Notes: generated from the sequence alone by a model not told the origin. DNA of 64,000 nucleotides from Gloeobacter morelensis MG652769 (GCF_021018745.1 NZ_CP063845.1:2170001-2234000); one strand, 5' to 3'. Counted from the first letter of the stretch, positions 10,741 through 19,962 are shown. Numbers and translations: made by a program.

Positions 10741-11971
10741 GGGTCTCCTGAAACGAGTGTGTAGAATGTGTGCAGCTATACATTCTGCCAATGGGCCTCG
10801 AAATCACCGAACTCCTCGAACTACCGAACATCTACGTCGAATCCTACTCCAAGACCGACAAGGGGTGGCTGTTGCAGTTGCGCCCTCTCAGTGACGGCAT
10901 GCGTTGCCCTGGTTGTGGACGGTTCATTGACCGTGTCCATCAAGCACCAAAAGTAATCATTCGCGACTTGGCTATTCTCAAACGACCCGTCCATCTACAA
11001 ATCCCCCGCCGTCAATTTCACTGTCCAGATTGCCAACGCTACGCCACCGAGCAATTGGAGTTTGTCGATTGGCGGCGGCGACATACTCGACGTTTTGAGC
11101 AGGATGTTTATGAACGGGTACAACACTCAAGCCTCGAACAGATTGCCCGCGAAGAAGGGATCAGCCCGGAGGAAGTGCGCGGCATATTTGAGCATGTGGC
11201 GGCACAGTCAAAAAAAAGACTGGGACGCAGTGGTACGCATAAGCATCGATGAGTTCGGCATGCGGCGAGGTCACGATTTCAAGACGGTCGTCAGCAATAT
11301 TGAGACGGGCGAACTGCTGGAAGTGGTGGACAGCCATAAACAGAAGGAGATCATCGAAAACCTGTCAAGGCAAGCATCCTCGGTGCGTGAAGCGGTCGAG
11401 GAAGTGAGCATAGACATGTGGGGAGGATTTACGAAGGTTGTGCAGCAAGTGTTTCCGAATGCCGTGATTGTCTACGACCGATTTCACGTGATGCGGATGG
11501 TTGTGTCCGAGGTCAAAAAGATTGCCCGTCAGTGTGGCATTGGCAAACGCAAGGAGCAGTGCTGTTTGCTGAAGAATGGCAAGGACTTGAGTGTCGAGGA
11601 GAGTGAGAAGTTGGAGGCCGCTCTGCAGCGGGACAAGCGTTTGCGTCAGGCCTACGAATACAAAGAAGAATTTCGGTTAATTTATGAAGAGAGTCAGACA
11701 GTGGAAGAAGGACAGCGGAACTTGGAAGCATGGCTGCTGAAAGTTCGCAAGGTCTATGGGAAGGTGGTGCAGACGATTAGTGAGCATTTCGAGGGGATCT
11801 GCAACTATTTTATCAGTCGTTCGAGTAGCGGTGTAATGGAGGGAATCAACAATCGAATCAAGTTGATTAAGCGTCAAGGTTACGGCTTTACAAACTTTGA
11901 GAACCTGCGTCTGCGTCTGCTGGCCTGCTTTACGGGAAAAGGCTCCCCTTCACACTGAAGTCAGGAGAGCC
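10741..11971 (+). mobile_element. ISL3-family insertion sequence, 1231 bp
   Basis: The ends are imperfect 24-bp inverted repeats: GGGTCTCCTGAAACGAGTGT... at 10741 and, on the other strand, GGCTCTCCTGACTTCAGTGT... at 11971 (18 of 24 match). The element is flanked by the perfect 8-bp duplication TTCCAAAG and contains one transposase gene occupying nearly its whole length. It lies inside the antitoxin gene, in the opposite orientation. Confidence 0.92.
10791..11958 (+). pseudogene. ISL3-family transposase, frame broken at an A8 tract
   Basis: The first frame gives the ISL3 N-terminal zinc-finger and helix-turn-helix region: GMRCPGCGRFIDRVHQAPK, then HCPDCQRYATEQL. The catalytic part (ISIDEFGMRRGHDFKTVV, VSIDMWGGFTKVV, YDRFHVM and the terminal SSSGVMEGINNRIKLIKRQG) is in the +1 frame. 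The switch falls in eight consecutive A at 11210-11217. Removing one A gives a continuous reading SKKDWDAVVRISIDEF. It may be an inactivating slip, or be rescued by transcriptional slippage on the A-run. Confidence 0.88.
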
Positions 11972-11979
11972 TTCCAAAG
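11972..11979. repeat. Target site duplication, right copy (TTCCAAAG)
   Basis: TTCCAAAG directly after the right inverted repeat of the ISL3-family element, identical to 10733-10740. Confidence 0.95.
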
Positions 11980-12055
11980 AAAGACCGAGCCGGTCAGCCA
12001 ACCGCTGCAACTCTAGTACGCGATTGTCGGGAACGTTGATGTGCAGTTGGGTCAT
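11972..12055 (-). pseudogene. Doc antitoxin, N-terminal part (split by an IS)
   Basis: Twenty-eight codons beginning MTQLHINVPDN and continuing VLELQRLADRLGLSLE, a short ribbon-helix-helix-like N-terminus, running exactly to the right end of the insertion sequence. The frame continues in phase at 10732 once the element and one target duplication are removed. The original gene order was antitoxin then toxin, on the minus strand, upstream of crtI. Confidence 0.85.
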
Positions 12056-12167
12056 GGTTCAGGGTTGAAAGTGCGCAAGTTCCATCTCTATTGTGCTGCA
12101 GCATTTGTTGTCTTGGCCATAGGAGGTCGATGCTAGCCTGTCAAAGGTCTTTGAATGGACAGGCAAG

Positions 12168-13271
12168 TTGGGACACAGCACGGCAAAACTATCGCTCGAC
12201 GACTTTCCTGAGCCCGAACAGGTTGTCCGGCTGCGCGCCCAACTGTTGGAATGGTACGGCCGTATGGGGCGAGATTTGCCCTGGCGCCGCACCCGTGACC
12301 CCTATGCCATCTGGATTTCGGAAATCATGCTCCAGCAGACCCAGGTAAAGACGGTCCTGCCCTATTACCAGAGATGGCTTATAGCCCTCCCTACCGTCAC
12401 CGACCTTGCCGATGCCGACTTAGAGACGGTACTCAAGCTCTGGGAGGGCCTGGGCTACTACACGCGGGCGCGCAACCTCCATAAAACCGCGCAGGCAATT
12501 GTCAAAGAGCACGGCGGCGTTTTTCCCGAAACCGCCCGGCAGTTGCAAGTGCTGCCAGGTATCGGCCGCTCGACGGCAGGTGCAATCGCAAGCAGCGCCT
12601 TCGGCCGGTGCGAAGCGATCCTCGATGCCAACGTCCGCAGGGTGCTGGGTCGCCTGTTAGCTGTGGACGATCCGCCTGCGCGGGCAGAAGCAAAGCTTTG
12701 GGAGATTTCACAGCGGCTGGTGGACCCGCAAGCTCCCCACAACTTCAACCAGGCGTTGATGGATCTAGGAGCGACAGTTTGTACAGCAAGATCTCCTTTG
12801 TGTCTGCTCTGTCCGTGGCAGGCCGATTGTCTGGGAAGGCGCTCAGGGGAGCCTACGCGCTTTCCGGTTCGACCCGCACGGACGGTGCGCTCCGAGATCG
12901 CAGGGGTCAGTGTCCTAATCGAGTGCCAGGGAAAATTCCTACTTGTCCGCCGACCGGAGCGGGGGTTGCTCGCTGGGCTCTGGGAATTTCCGTTTGTCGA
13001 ATCAGTGGGCGGCGGCGAGCCGGAAGAAACCGTCCGAATGGCTTTTGGCAATCGCCTGGAGTCGCTTGAGCGGCTGGGGCAGGTGGAGCACGAATTTACC
13101 CACCGCCATCTGACAGCCCAGGTACTGTGGGCGCGGTGGGCAGCAACATTGGACGAATTGCCGGATTGCATCGAGCACCGGGAACACGCCTGGGTTGCTC
13201 CCGAGCACTGGCCGGAGTACGCGATGCCAGCCTACGTGCGTAAAATCTGCCGACTCCAGTGCCTACAGTAA
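12168..13271 (+). CDS. mutY: A/G-specific adenine DNA glycosylase
   Basis: Base-excision repair glycosylase that removes adenine mispaired with 8-oxoguanine. 367 residues. The N-terminal catalytic domain has EIMLQQTQV (catalytic Glu region), the helix-hairpin-helix LPGIGRSTAGAIASSAFG and the catalytic Asp in ILDANVRRVLGR. The [4Fe-4S] cluster ligands are C-x6-C-x2-C-x5-C (CTARSPLCLLCPWQADC). The C-terminal Nudix-like domain, which recognises 8-oxoG, includes LLAGLWEFPFVES. No ATG fits; TTG at 12168 is the first start-like codon after an in-frame stop at 12120. Together with mutT it forms the 8-oxoguanine defence. Confidence 0.94.
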   Translation: MGHSTAKLSLDDFPEPEQVVRLRAQLLEWYGRMGRDLPWRRTRDPYAIWISEIMLQQTQVKTVLPYYQRWLIALPTVTDLADADLETVLKLWEGLGYYTRARNLHKTAQAIVKEHGGVFPETARQLQVLPGIGRSTAGAIASSAFGRCEAILDANVRRVLGRLLAVDDPPARAEAKLWEISQRLVDPQAPHNFNQALMDLGATVCTARSPLCLLCPWQADCLGRRSGEPTRFPVRPARTVRSEIAGVSVLIECQGKFLLVRRPERGLLAGLWEFPFVESVGGGEPEETVRMAFGNRLESLERLGQVEHEFTHRHLTAQVLWARWAATLDELPDCIEHREHAWVAPEHWPEYAMPAYVRKICRLQCLQ

Positions 13272-13288
13272 TGCTTACGAGTTTGGAA

Positions 13289-13420
13289 TTACTGCGTTAA
13301 CGTCCAAACGAGTTTACCAGTTCGGTCGATGTAGCCGGACTTTCCATCGAGCCAAACGCGCGCAAGCCCGTCAACAAAACTTTCGACGCTATTGTAGAAC
13401 TTAGGTTGGATTGCCCAATG
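13289..13420 (-). pseudogene. Remnant of a WG-repeat protein
   Basis: On the minus strand an open stretch reads HWAIQPKFYNSVESFVDGLA, then VWLDGKSGYIDRTGKLVW and a stop. This is one and a half WG (KWG) repeats, with the typical GLA...DGK.GYID.TGK pattern. No start codon precedes it; a stop codon bounds it at 13421. It is the 3' end of a lost WG-repeat gene between mutY and psbJ. Confidence 0.6.
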
Positions 13421-13506
13421 TCAATTGGTGCAGACAGTGCAAGGCACCTAGTTGCGGTGAGTGCCGACAGACTGCGCGCTTGCGCGAATAGATTGGAAGG
13501 CGAGGT

Positions 13507-13617
13507 CTAGCCGGCGCCGAGACCGGCGTAGGAACCGTAAAAGAACAGCCCCAGGATCGCAATTACGCCCAGACCAGCCATCACACCCACCATCCACAGG
13601 GGAATTCTTTGCGGCAT
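13507..13617 (-). CDS. psbJ: Photosystem II reaction centre protein J
   Basis: A 36-residue single-span membrane subunit of photosystem II, last gene of psbEFLJ. It reads [20 protein letters not shown] and ends SYAGLGAG, matching the family, which is about 40 residues. It begins 13 bp after psbL. PsbJ affects forward electron flow from QA to QB and assembly of the oxygen-evolving side. Confidence 0.95.
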
Positions 13618-13630
13618 CGTCGCGCTCCGA

Positions 13631-13744
13631 TTAATTGATGAAGTAGTTGGAGAACAGCAAGATGATCACGAGCACCAGCACCAGGCCCATGTACAGGGAA
13701 GTGCGGTTCAGCTCGACGCCAGGATTTTTCGGGTCTTTGGACAC
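13631..13744 (-). CDS. psbL: Photosystem II reaction centre protein L
   Basis: A 37-residue single-span subunit of photosystem II at the monomer interface. The start is GTG at 13744 with GGAG 8 nt upstream; the reading is (M)[19 protein letters not shown] and ends FSNYFIN, the standard PsbL C-terminus. It lies 15 bp after psbF. Confidence 0.95.
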
Positions 13745-13759
13745 GAGATTTTCTCCGTC

Positions 13760-13915
13760 TTAGCGCTGAATAAACTGCATCGCGGCCAGGGCACCCAGGA
13801 AGAAGATCGTGGGCACGGCCAGGGCGTGGACCGCCAGCCAGCGGACGGTGAAGACCGGGTAGGAGACGGGCTGGGTCGGGCCACCGGGGGTAGGACGGTT
13901 TGAAGAAGTGGTCAT
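13760..13915 (-). CDS. psbF: Cytochrome b559 beta subunit
   Basis: The beta chain of cytochrome b559 in photosystem II, 51 residues. Its single membrane helix holds the haem-ligand histidine in [15 protein letters not shown], and it ends MQFIQR as usual. The N-terminus ([17 protein letters not shown]) is somewhat longer than the roughly 44-residue form typical of other cyanobacteria. It lies 19 bp after psbE. Confidence 0.96.
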   Translation of the reverse strand: MTTSSNRPTPGGPTQPVSYPVFTVRWLAVHALAVPTIFFLGALAAMQFIQR

Positions 13916-13934
13916 GACGGTGCTTCCTGCAAAA

Positions 13935-14189
13935 TTATTTGTTCTTGGTGCCTTCGTCCAGCTGCTGCTTTGCCTCGAAGCGCTGGTTCACCAGCGGCTT
14001 TTTGGTGCCGTCGGAGTTGTAGTATTCGTCGGGGCGGGGAGTGCCGAACACGTCGTAGGCGAGTCCCGTGTAGACGAATAGAAAACCGCTCGCAAACAAA
14101 ATGGTCAGAGCGGGAATGTGGATGATCCAGTAGCGCGTACTGGTGATGATATCGGTGAACGGGCGCTCGCCAGTGCTGCGGCTCGACAT
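13935..14189 (-). CDS. psbE: Cytochrome b559 alpha subunit
   Basis: The alpha chain of cytochrome b559, 84 residues. The N-terminus [20 protein letters not shown] is followed by the membrane helix with the haem-ligand histidine ([19 protein letters not shown]) and the lumenal-side [10 protein letters not shown]. The start at 14189 matches the family start. It follows ycf48 by 74 bp in the conserved rubA-ycf48-psbEFLJ order. Confidence 0.97.
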   Translation of the reverse strand: MSSRSTGERPFTDIITSTRYWIIHIPALTILFASGFLFVYTGLAYDVFGTPRPDEYYNSDGTKKPLVNQRFEAKQQLDEGTKNK

Positions 14190-14263
14190 AAGATAAGGCC
14201 TCCCAGGACTCTTGCCTGCAATTTTACACAATGATACGGAACATTACACGGGATAACAAGAAT

Positions 14264-15235
14264 TTAATCTGCGGCCCCTCGGTATTTGAGCAACACGCCG
14301 TTCTGGCCCAACACAAAGCCCTTGTTGCCGATAAATTCGACGTTGAGCAGGCTGCCTTTGATGCCGGGAACCTCCTCGGCCTTCCAGTTCTGGCCGTCGT
14401 CGGCGCTGACGATGAGCGTGCCGCCGCCACCCGCCGCCCAGATTTTTTTGTCGTCGGCGGTGTAGTCGGCATCCAGCAGACCGAGGCCATTGAGGATCAC
14501 CGAGCGGCCCGGCGTCCAGGTTTCGCCATGGTTGGCGGTAAATTGCATCTCGCCACCCTGGTTGATCATCCAGCCGGCTTTGCCGCCGCTGAAGCCCATC
14601 GCCTGGATGCGCCGGGAACTGGTGCGTTCGTAGTTGGTCCACTGCGGATCGCCGGGCTTCCATTGCAAATAGGAGCCGCCTCGGGTCGAGACGACCCAGT
14701 AGGAACCGTCGGCGACACGCTCGGCGCTGCGGATGCCGCCCGCTGAGGCCGGGGTAACCACCTGCCAGTTCTTACCGCCGTTGACGGTCTTGATCACCAG
14801 GCCCGAATTGAGCACGACTTCGGCGGTGTCGGGACCCAGGGCATAGACCTTGATGGGGCTGCCCGGCAGGCGCCGATCGAGGGTGATCGACGTCCAGCTC
14901 TCGCCGCCGTTGACGGTGCGCAATAGCCGCTTCGGTTCACCGCCTATCCAGCCGTTTTTGCCGTCGAAGCTCACCGACAAAAAGCGCGAGTCCGAATCGA
15001 GTTTGACGGGGATGGCGCTCCAGCTCTCGCCGCCGTCGGCGGTGCGCAGCAGCGTCGAGCGGCTGCCCACCGCCCAGCCGTTTTCATCGTCGACAAAAGC
15101 GATATCCAGCAAATCGGCCTTATCGGAAAGACCCGTCGGGATCACCTTCCATTCATCGCGCTCGAGGGGAGGCGCCCCGCAACCGGCGAGCGCCAGCAGC
15201 AGCAACCCCAGCCCCAGCCCGCTCCATTTGCGCAT
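14264..15235 (-). CDS. ycf48: Photosystem II assembly factor Ycf48 (HCF136)
   Basis: A lipoprotein beta-propeller needed for early photosystem II assembly around D1. 323 residues: a signal peptide with lipobox ends LLALAGC (Cys about residue 19), then repeated propeller blades with the BNR-like pattern ([51 protein letters not shown]). It starts 1 bp after the rubA stop, so the two are translationally coupled, and psbEFLJ follow. Confidence 0.95.
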   Translation of the reverse strand: MRKWSGLGLGLLLLALAGCGAPPLERDEWKVIPTGLSDKADLLDIAFVDDENGWAVGSRSTLLRTADGGESWSAIPVKLDSDSRFLSVSFDGKNGWIGGEPKRLLRTVNGGESWTSITLDRRLPGSPIKVYALGPDTAEVVLNSGLVIKTVNGGKNWQVVTPASAGGIRSAERVADGSYWVVSTRGGSYLQWKPGDPQWTNYERTSSRRIQAMGFSGGKAGWMINQGGEMQFTANHGETWTPGRSVILNGLGLLDADYTADDKKIWAAGGGGTLIVSADDGQNWKAEEVPGIKGSLLNVEFIGNKGFVLGQNGVLLKYRGAAD

Positions 15236-15236
15236 G

Positions 15237-15572
15237 TCAGTTGCCCAAAAAATAGATGCTCATGAAAAACAGAAAACCCACGAACAAAGCGCCAAAAATC
15301 AAGACGTTCTTGGTCTGGGCGTTGAGGACGTTGACGCCCCAGCCGTAGCCGGCGTTCTCCTCGAATCCGGCCACCGTTCCTACCTTCGGGCCGATGCTCT
15401 TGAAGCGGCTGGTAGCAGAGGAGCAAATCGGACAGCGCCAGTCGGCGGGGAGTTCCTCGAAGGGTGTGCCCGCCGGTACCGTGGCGTCACCCTTGGTCGG
15501 CTCGTAGATGTAGCCGCAGGTGCGGCACTCGTAGCGGTCGAGTTGCGTTGGGTCGGTAATCCGGGTCGTCAT
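15237..15572 (-). CDS. rubA: Membrane-anchored rubredoxin
   Basis: A 111-residue rubredoxin with C-terminal membrane anchor, required for photosystem II and/or I biogenesis in phototrophs. The iron site is two CxxC knuckles, [12 protein letters not shown] and WRCPICSS. The C-terminal helix ([20 protein letters not shown]) anchors it to the membrane. ATG at 15572 ([16 protein letters not shown]) is chosen over one five codons upstream as it fits the family. It is the first gene of the photosystem II assembly cluster. Confidence 0.94.
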   Translation of the reverse strand: MTTRITDPTQLDRYECRTCGYIYEPTKGDATVPAGTPFEELPADWRCPICSSATSRFKSIGPKVGTVAGFEENAGYGWGVNVLNAQTKNVLIFGALFVGFLFFMSIYFLGN

Positions 15573-15694
15573 GGCGGTTGACAGCAAAGCGACGGGCCAA
15601 ATATGAAGAAAAACTTAATTTCTCTTCACTATCGAGGATACCCCCTCCCTCCGCTTTGTGCCACGATTTGACGCTCCTTATCGCTGTATTTAGG

Positions 15695-16117
15695 ATGGAA
15701 ACGATTCTTCAGCAGATCTTCATGGTTCAGCAAATTTCTCCCTGGCTTTCGCGCATCGAAGAGGTAGACCGCAAGCTGTCCAGTCGCCATATCGATCTCG
15801 ACGCGGCCGGGTATTTTTTGATCGCTGTCGATCGTCAGGAGGGTCTGCTTGTCGCCCGGCACTTTGGCCTCACCGTCGACGATCGTGGTCTGGCGGTCGA
15901 CCCCCAGACCGGTAAGCCGCTACCGGCGCGCGGCCCGGTGAGCACGCCGCTGCTGTCCACTTACACGGCGCGCACGGCCAAGGAGATGTGTGTCAAGCTG
16001 TTCGAATCGGACGCTCCGCCGCCGGTGGGCATGCTCAACCACGCCGCCTACCTGGGCCGCGAACTGCAGCGCGCCGAGTCCGCCCTCATCCACGGTACCG
16101 AGTACGTGCAGGACTGA
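15695..16117 (+). CDS. DUF4346-like conserved protein
   Basis: A 140-residue soluble protein. The segment HIDLDAAGYFLIAVDRQEGL, then ARHFGL, followed by STYTARTAKEMCVKLFESD and NHAAYLGRELQRAESAL, matches my memory of the DUF4346 domain conserved in cyanobacteria; its function is unknown. ATG at 15695 has AGG close by; an in-frame start at 15578 would add 39 unconserved residues over the rubA promoter region. It is divergent from rubA and followed after 6 bp by the zinc-ribbon gene, probably one operon. Confidence 0.75.
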   Translation: METILQQIFMVQQISPWLSRIEEVDRKLSSRHIDLDAAGYFLIAVDRQEGLLVARHFGLTVDDRGLAVDPQTGKPLPARGPVSTPLLSTYTARTAKEMCVKLFESDAPPPVGMLNHAAYLGRELQRAESALIHGTEYVQD

Positions 16118-16123
16118 AGACCG

Positions 16124-16453
16124 ATGCGCTGCCCCCGCTGCGGCACCTTGCTGAGCGAGAAGGAGCTGCATTGCCCCGAATGCCAGCTGGGTTTTTTGGC
16201 GGGCGACCGTCCGGGTATCCGCATCGCAGTGGCCCCCAAAGGCGAAGTGCTCTGCGGGCACTGCACCTACCGGGAAGATTGTAATCTGCCCGATTTTCCG
16301 GAGGCGCGGCGCTGCACGCTGTACCGCGACGAGCGCGCCCCGGCCGAGCCGCCGCCAATCTACCAGACGCCCGTGAGCCAGCGTTTCTGGAGCGTGCCGC
16401 TGCTGTTTGCGCTGTTGCTGTTGATGAGCTGGCTGCTCACCCTCAAGCCGTGA
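16124..16453 (+). CDS. Zinc-ribbon protein with C-terminal membrane anchor
   Basis: 109 residues. An N-terminal zinc ribbon has two CxxC pairs (MRCPRCGTLL and HCPECQ). A second Cys cluster follows (LCGHCTYREDC, then RRC), and one C-terminal membrane helix (VPLLFALLLLMSWLLTL). No catalytic family is recognised; the layout suggests a small membrane-tethered metal-binding protein. It sits 6 bp after the DUF4346-like gene and converges with cysS, with only 4 bp between stop codons. Confidence 0.72.
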   Translation: MRCPRCGTLLSEKELHCPECQLGFLAGDRPGIRIAVAPKGEVLCGHCTYREDCNLPDFPEARRCTLYRDERAPAEPPPIYQTPVSQRFWSVPLLFALLLLMSWLLTLKP

Positions 16454-16457
16454 AGGC

Positions 16458-17906
16458 TCACGGGTCGGCGTGGCGCCAGGTGGTGGGTTTGTCCTTGTGG
16501 TCGATAAGCACGATGCCCTGGTCCAATAGTTGCTTGCGGATGCGGTCGGCCTCCGCCCAGTTGCGCTGCGCGCGGGCCTGGCGGCGCAGGGCAATCTGCG
16601 CTTCGATCTGCGCCTCAGGAAGGGCCGATTGGCGCACCTCGGGCTCACCGGCCTTCAGGCCCAGAATGTCGCAGAGAAACGCGAAGGTGCACCACTCCCG
16701 GGCAAAACGGACCGGGTCCGCGAGGGGTGTGCCGTGGATGGCGGCGTGGTAGCGGCCGGCCAGTTGCTTACCCAGGGCGATCACCTCGGCGAGGGCGGCG
16801 GCGGTATTAAAATCGTCGTCCATTGCCTCGTTGAAGCGCCGCACCCAGGAATCGAACAGGATGTCGCCGGCGACGGATTGACCTTGCTGAGCGAGCCAGG
16901 GAGCCAATCGGAGCACTTCTTCCATTTCGCGCCAGTTTTGCTCTGAACCCTTGAGAGCTTCGAGCGAGAAGGCGATCGGGTTGCGGTAGGAGGTCTTGAG
17001 CAAAAATAGCCGCAGGGCCATGGGAGGGAAAACTTCGAACAGATCCCGCAGCGTCTTGAAGTTGCCCAGGGACTTGGACATCTTCTCTTCTGTCCCGGCC
17101 TGGTTGACGACGTTGAGAAAAGCGTTGTGCATCCAGTAGCGCGCGAGCGGCTTGCCCGTCACGGCCTCCGACTGGGCGATTTCGTTTTCGTGGTGGGGAA
17201 ATTGCAGATCCTCACCCCCGGCGTGGATATCGATGGTTTCTCCCAAACTTTTTTTTACCATCGCCGAGCACTCGATGTGCCAGCCCGGCCGACCGGCTCC
17301 CCAGGGCGACTCCCAGGCGGGCTCCCCCGGTTTGGACCCCTTCCAGAGAGCGAAGTCGAACGGGTCTTTCTTGCGCGCCAGCTCTTCGTCTTGAAGCCGT
17401 TCGCTTGCCCCCGCCTCCAGTTCAGCCAGGCGTTTGCCCGAGAGCTTGCCGTACTCGGCAAAGCGCCGAACGCTGTAGTAGACATCCCCCGCCGCCGCAT
17501 AGGCGTACCCGATCGAGGTGAGCTGATCAATCAATGCGGCAATCTCGGGCATCGTCTGGGTGGCGCGCGGATAGCTGTCCGCCCGCAGGACGTTGAGCCT
17601 GTCCATGTCCTCGAAGTAGGCGGCGATGTATCTCTCGGATACCGCTTCCATCGTGGTGCCCTCCTGCTGGGCGCGGCGCAGGATCTTGTCGTCCACGTCC
17701 GTAAAATTCTGAACATAGGTGACCGCGTACCCGCGCGATACCAGGTAGCGGCGGACGGTGTCCCAGACGACGTAGGTGCGCCCGTGGCCCAGGTGGCAGT
17801 AATCGTAGACGGTCACACCGCAGACGTACATTTTGACTTTGCCCGCTGCGAGGGGGACGAACGGTTCTTTGCGGCGCGTCAGCGTGTTGTAGATCTGCAA
17901 GGCCAT
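16458..17906 (-). CDS. cysS: Cysteinyl-tRNA synthetase
   Basis: Class I aminoacyl-tRNA synthetase charging tRNA-Cys. 482 residues. The N-terminus [19 protein letters not shown] leads to [20 protein letters not shown], containing the zinc-ligand Cys and the HIGH-like motif [17 protein letters not shown] is conserved, and the KMSKS loop reads [14 protein letters not shown] at 17906 fits the family. The frame continues open upstream to 18272 but that part is antisense to bvdR. Confidence 0.96.
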   Translation of the reverse strand: MALQIYNTLTRRKEPFVPLAAGKVKMYVCGVTVYDYCHLGHGRTYVVWDTVRRYLVSRGYAVTYVQNFTDVDDKILRRAQQEGTTMEAVSERYIAAYFEDMDRLNVLRADSYPRATQTMPEIAALIDQLTSIGYAYAAAGDVYYSVRRFAEYGKLSGKRLAELEAGASERLQDEELARKKDPFDFALWKGSKPGEPAWESPWGAGRPGWHIECSAMVKKSLGETIDIHAGGEDLQFPHHENEIAQSEAVTGKPLARYWMHNAFLNVVNQAGTEEKMSKSLGNFKTLRDLFEVFPPMALRLFLLKTSYRNPIAFSLEALKGSEQNWREMEEVLRLAPWLAQQGQSVAGDILFDSWVRRFNEAMDDDFNTAAALAEVIALGKQLAGRYHAAIHGTPLADPVRFAREWCTFAFLCDILGLKAGEPEVRQSALPEAQIEAQIALRRQARAQRNWAEADRIRKQLLDQGIVLIDHKDKPTTWRHADP

Positions 17907-17934
17907 AGGCCACCCCGGGCGTGCTGTTTCTATC

Positions 17935-18927
17935 CTATGGGAGTGCCGGCACTTCCACCGCCTCGCTGCGGCCGAGGGCGGCGGAGCGCTCGCAGGCGGC
18001 GGCTGTCGCCAGGATGTGCAGGCTCCTTTCAGGTGTGGTGTACAGTTCGCCCCTGCCCTGCAAAACATCGAGCACCAGGTGCGTGTCGCGCTCGAAGAGC
18101 CCTTTGCGGCTGCCGGGTTCCAGGATGCGGGTATCCTGGCCGTCGAGCACCGTGAGCTTTTCGCCGTCGTGGACGAGCGCCCCGCGGCTGCCCGCCAGTT
18201 CAAGGCGGGTCTCGGATTGGTAGCAGCCCGCGCCTTTGGCGTAGGTGATTTGTCCAACCGCTCCGCACTCAAATTGCAGTTGCGCCACGCACGAACAGCC
18301 CCGGTAGTAGCCGTCGGGGGTCAAATCGAAGTAGCGGTTCTGGCAGAAGACCGAGGCGACCGGCCCCACCAGATCCACCAGGCGACTGAGGCGCGCGAGC
18401 GCCCCCACCAGCGGAAAGCCGAATAGGTCCACCGAAAACGTCCAGCGCCCCGGCTCAGGCAGGCGGGCGACCACGCTGCTGTAGCGGGCCAAATGCACCG
18501 AGCCCACCGCCGCCATTTGAGCGGCCAGCGCCTGGTGGATGCCGCTCATCAGCTCGATATGTTCAACATGCAGCAGCAGGCGGCACTCGCGCGCCAGGGC
18601 GACTAGCGCCGCCCCCTCAGCAGCATCCAGCGCCAGCGGATATTCGACGACGACATGGGCACCCCGCTCCAGGGCGCGGCGCACCCAGAGGCCGTGATCG
18701 CGGTTGACGGTGCAGACAAAGACCAGATGCGCCCCAGCCAGCAGTGCTTCGTCACCCGCCTCGATGCCGAATTGCGCCGCAAACTTTTCGCTTGCAGCCG
18801 GGCTGTGACCAATAAAACCCATGAGCTTGACGCGCGGATCGCCTGCGAGGGTGATCGCCCGCTGGCGAGCCGCGTAGCCCGTGCCGACGATTAGCGTGCG
18901 CCAGGGAGGCGTGAAGAAATGCAACAT
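17935..18927 (-). CDS. bvdR: Biliverdin reductase, BvdR type
   Basis: A 330-residue Gfo/Idh/MocA-fold NADPH oxidoreductase resembling cyanobacterial BvdR, which reduces biliverdin IXalpha to bilirubin and supports phycobilisome synthesis. Seen: Rossmann motif LIVGTGYAARQRA, VVVEYPLAL, then LLLHVEHIELMSGIHQALAAQ, ARYSSVV, FGFPLVGALARLSRLVDLVG and GSRKGLFERDTHLVLDVL. These correspond segment by segment to the Synechocystis enzyme as I remember it. It lies 28 bp upstream of cysS on the same strand and is divergent from the CGLD27 gene. Confidence 0.85.
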   Translation of the reverse strand: MLHFFTPPWRTLIVGTGYAARQRAITLAGDPRVKLMGFIGHSPAASEKFAAQFGIEAGDEALLAGAHLVFVCTVNRDHGLWVRRALERGAHVVVEYPLALDAAEGAALVALARECRLLLHVEHIELMSGIHQALAAQMAAVGSVHLARYSSVVARLPEPGRWTFSVDLFGFPLVGALARLSRLVDLVGPVASVFCQNRYFDLTPDGYYRGCSCVAQLQFECGAVGQITYAKGAGCYQSETRLELAGSRGALVHDGEKLTVLDGQDTRILEPGSRKGLFERDTHLVLDVLQGRGELYTTPERSLHILATAAACERSAALGRSEAVEVPALP

Positions 18928-18990
18928 AGAGAGTGTTGGCCGATAGACTGGAGAGGAGCCCCTCTCCAGGATAGGAGTTTGTACTCAGGC

Positions 18991-19488
18991 ATGGAGCGCC
19001 GGACTCCCTCCGTAGCGATACCTCCCGAACAGCGCCCGTTCAATGAGTATCAGCAGCTACGCAGTTCCTACTTTTTTCGCTGGGCGACCGTCGAGCCGCG
19101 GGTTTACCTGGGCACGATTCTGGCCGTCTGGGCGGTGGCGTGGATTGTGAGCGGGCCGGTGGCCGCCTGGAGTTTTCCGCCGGGGCGCATGCCGTGGCAG
19201 TTTCTGGTGGGCGGCGCGGGCGGTGCTGCGATCATCCTGGGTTTGGTGCTGTTGCGGCTCTACCTGGGCTGGTCCTACGTGCATACGCGCTTGCTCTCGG
19301 CGAGCGTGCACTACGAAGAAACCGGCTGGTACGACGGCAGTTTCTGGACCAAGCCCGCCGAGGATCTGGCCAAGGATCGGCTGGTGGTCGAGTACCAGGT
19401 GTCGCCGGTCATGCGGCGGCTGCGGCGCACCCTGGCGGCCCTCGCCCTTTTCTATGCCATCGAAGCTCTGCTCTGCTGGTTGATGTGA
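18991..19488 (+). CDS. CGLD27/DUF1230 family membrane protein
   Basis: 165 residues with three hydrophobic segments. Family features seen: FNEYQQLRSSYFFRWATVE, LLRLYLGWSYVHTRLLSASV, YEETGWYDGSFWTKP and KDRLVVEYQVSPVMRRLRRT. The family (conserved in the green lineage and diatoms) is linked to photosynthesis, and a plant member to growth under iron limitation; its biochemistry is unknown. ATG at 18991 is preferred over one 24 codons upstream because the family starts near PFNEY. Confidence 0.85.
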   Translation: MERRTPSVAIPPEQRPFNEYQQLRSSYFFRWATVEPRVYLGTILAVWAVAWIVSGPVAAWSFPPGRMPWQFLVGGAGGAAIILGLVLLRLYLGWSYVHTRLLSASVHYEETGWYDGSFWTKPAEDLAKDRLVVEYQVSPVMRRLRRTLAALALFYAIEALLCWLM

Positions 19489-19962
19489 CTAGCCGTGCAG
19501 GCTCTGGCGGCCATTTTTGACAATTTGCATCAGCTGGCCAAGATCGCCCTCGAGTTTGCCTAGGACACGCTCGGCGTATTGATCGGCGCCGCTTTGAACC
19601 GCCTGGGCCTGCTGCAGGGCGGTCTGCTGAATCTGGTCGGCTTCTTTTTGGGCGGCGGCTTTGAGTTCTTCGGCGCGCGAACGGGCCACCCGCAACAGTT
19701 CCGATTCTTCGACCACCCGCTCGGCGCGCTGTTCGGCCAAAGTCAAGATGCGCTCGGCCTCCTGTTGAGCCTGGGCGACGAGCGCTTCGCTTTGATCGAC
19801 GACGCGCTCGGCTTCTTCGATCACCTTGGGCAGGTTCATACGGATGCGATCGAGGATGTCGAGGATGGCATTCTCGTCGATCACGGTGCGGCCGGTAAAG
19901 GGGATGCGCGGCGAGGAAAGAATCATGTCCTCCAGGCGGTCGAGTTCCTTCTGGATGTTCAT
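19489..19962 (-). CDS. Coiled-coil protein, DivIVA-like
   Basis: A 157-residue soluble, mostly helical protein. The N-terminus [20 protein letters not shown] is followed by a short linker, then from about residue 50 a long coiled coil rich in Ala, Gln and Glu ([20 protein letters not shown] and [20 protein letters not shown]). It resembles short DivIVA or V/A-ATPase subunit E-like coiled coils found next to coaD in cyanobacteria. Its ATG overlaps the coaD stop (4 bp), so the two are coupled. Function unknown. Confidence 0.75.
   Translation of the reverse strand: MNIQKELDRLEDMILSSPRIPFTGRTVIDENAILDILDRIRMNLPKVIEEAERVVDQSEALVAQAQQEAERILTLAEQRAERVVEESELLRVARSRAEELKAAAQKEADQIQQTALQQAQAVQSGADQYAERVLGKLEGDLGQLMQIVKNGRQSLHG

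Noticed and set aside
17907-18272. N-terminal extension of cysS
   Set aside because: The extra 122 codons are antisense to bvdR; the family start [16 protein letters not shown] at 17906 is certain.
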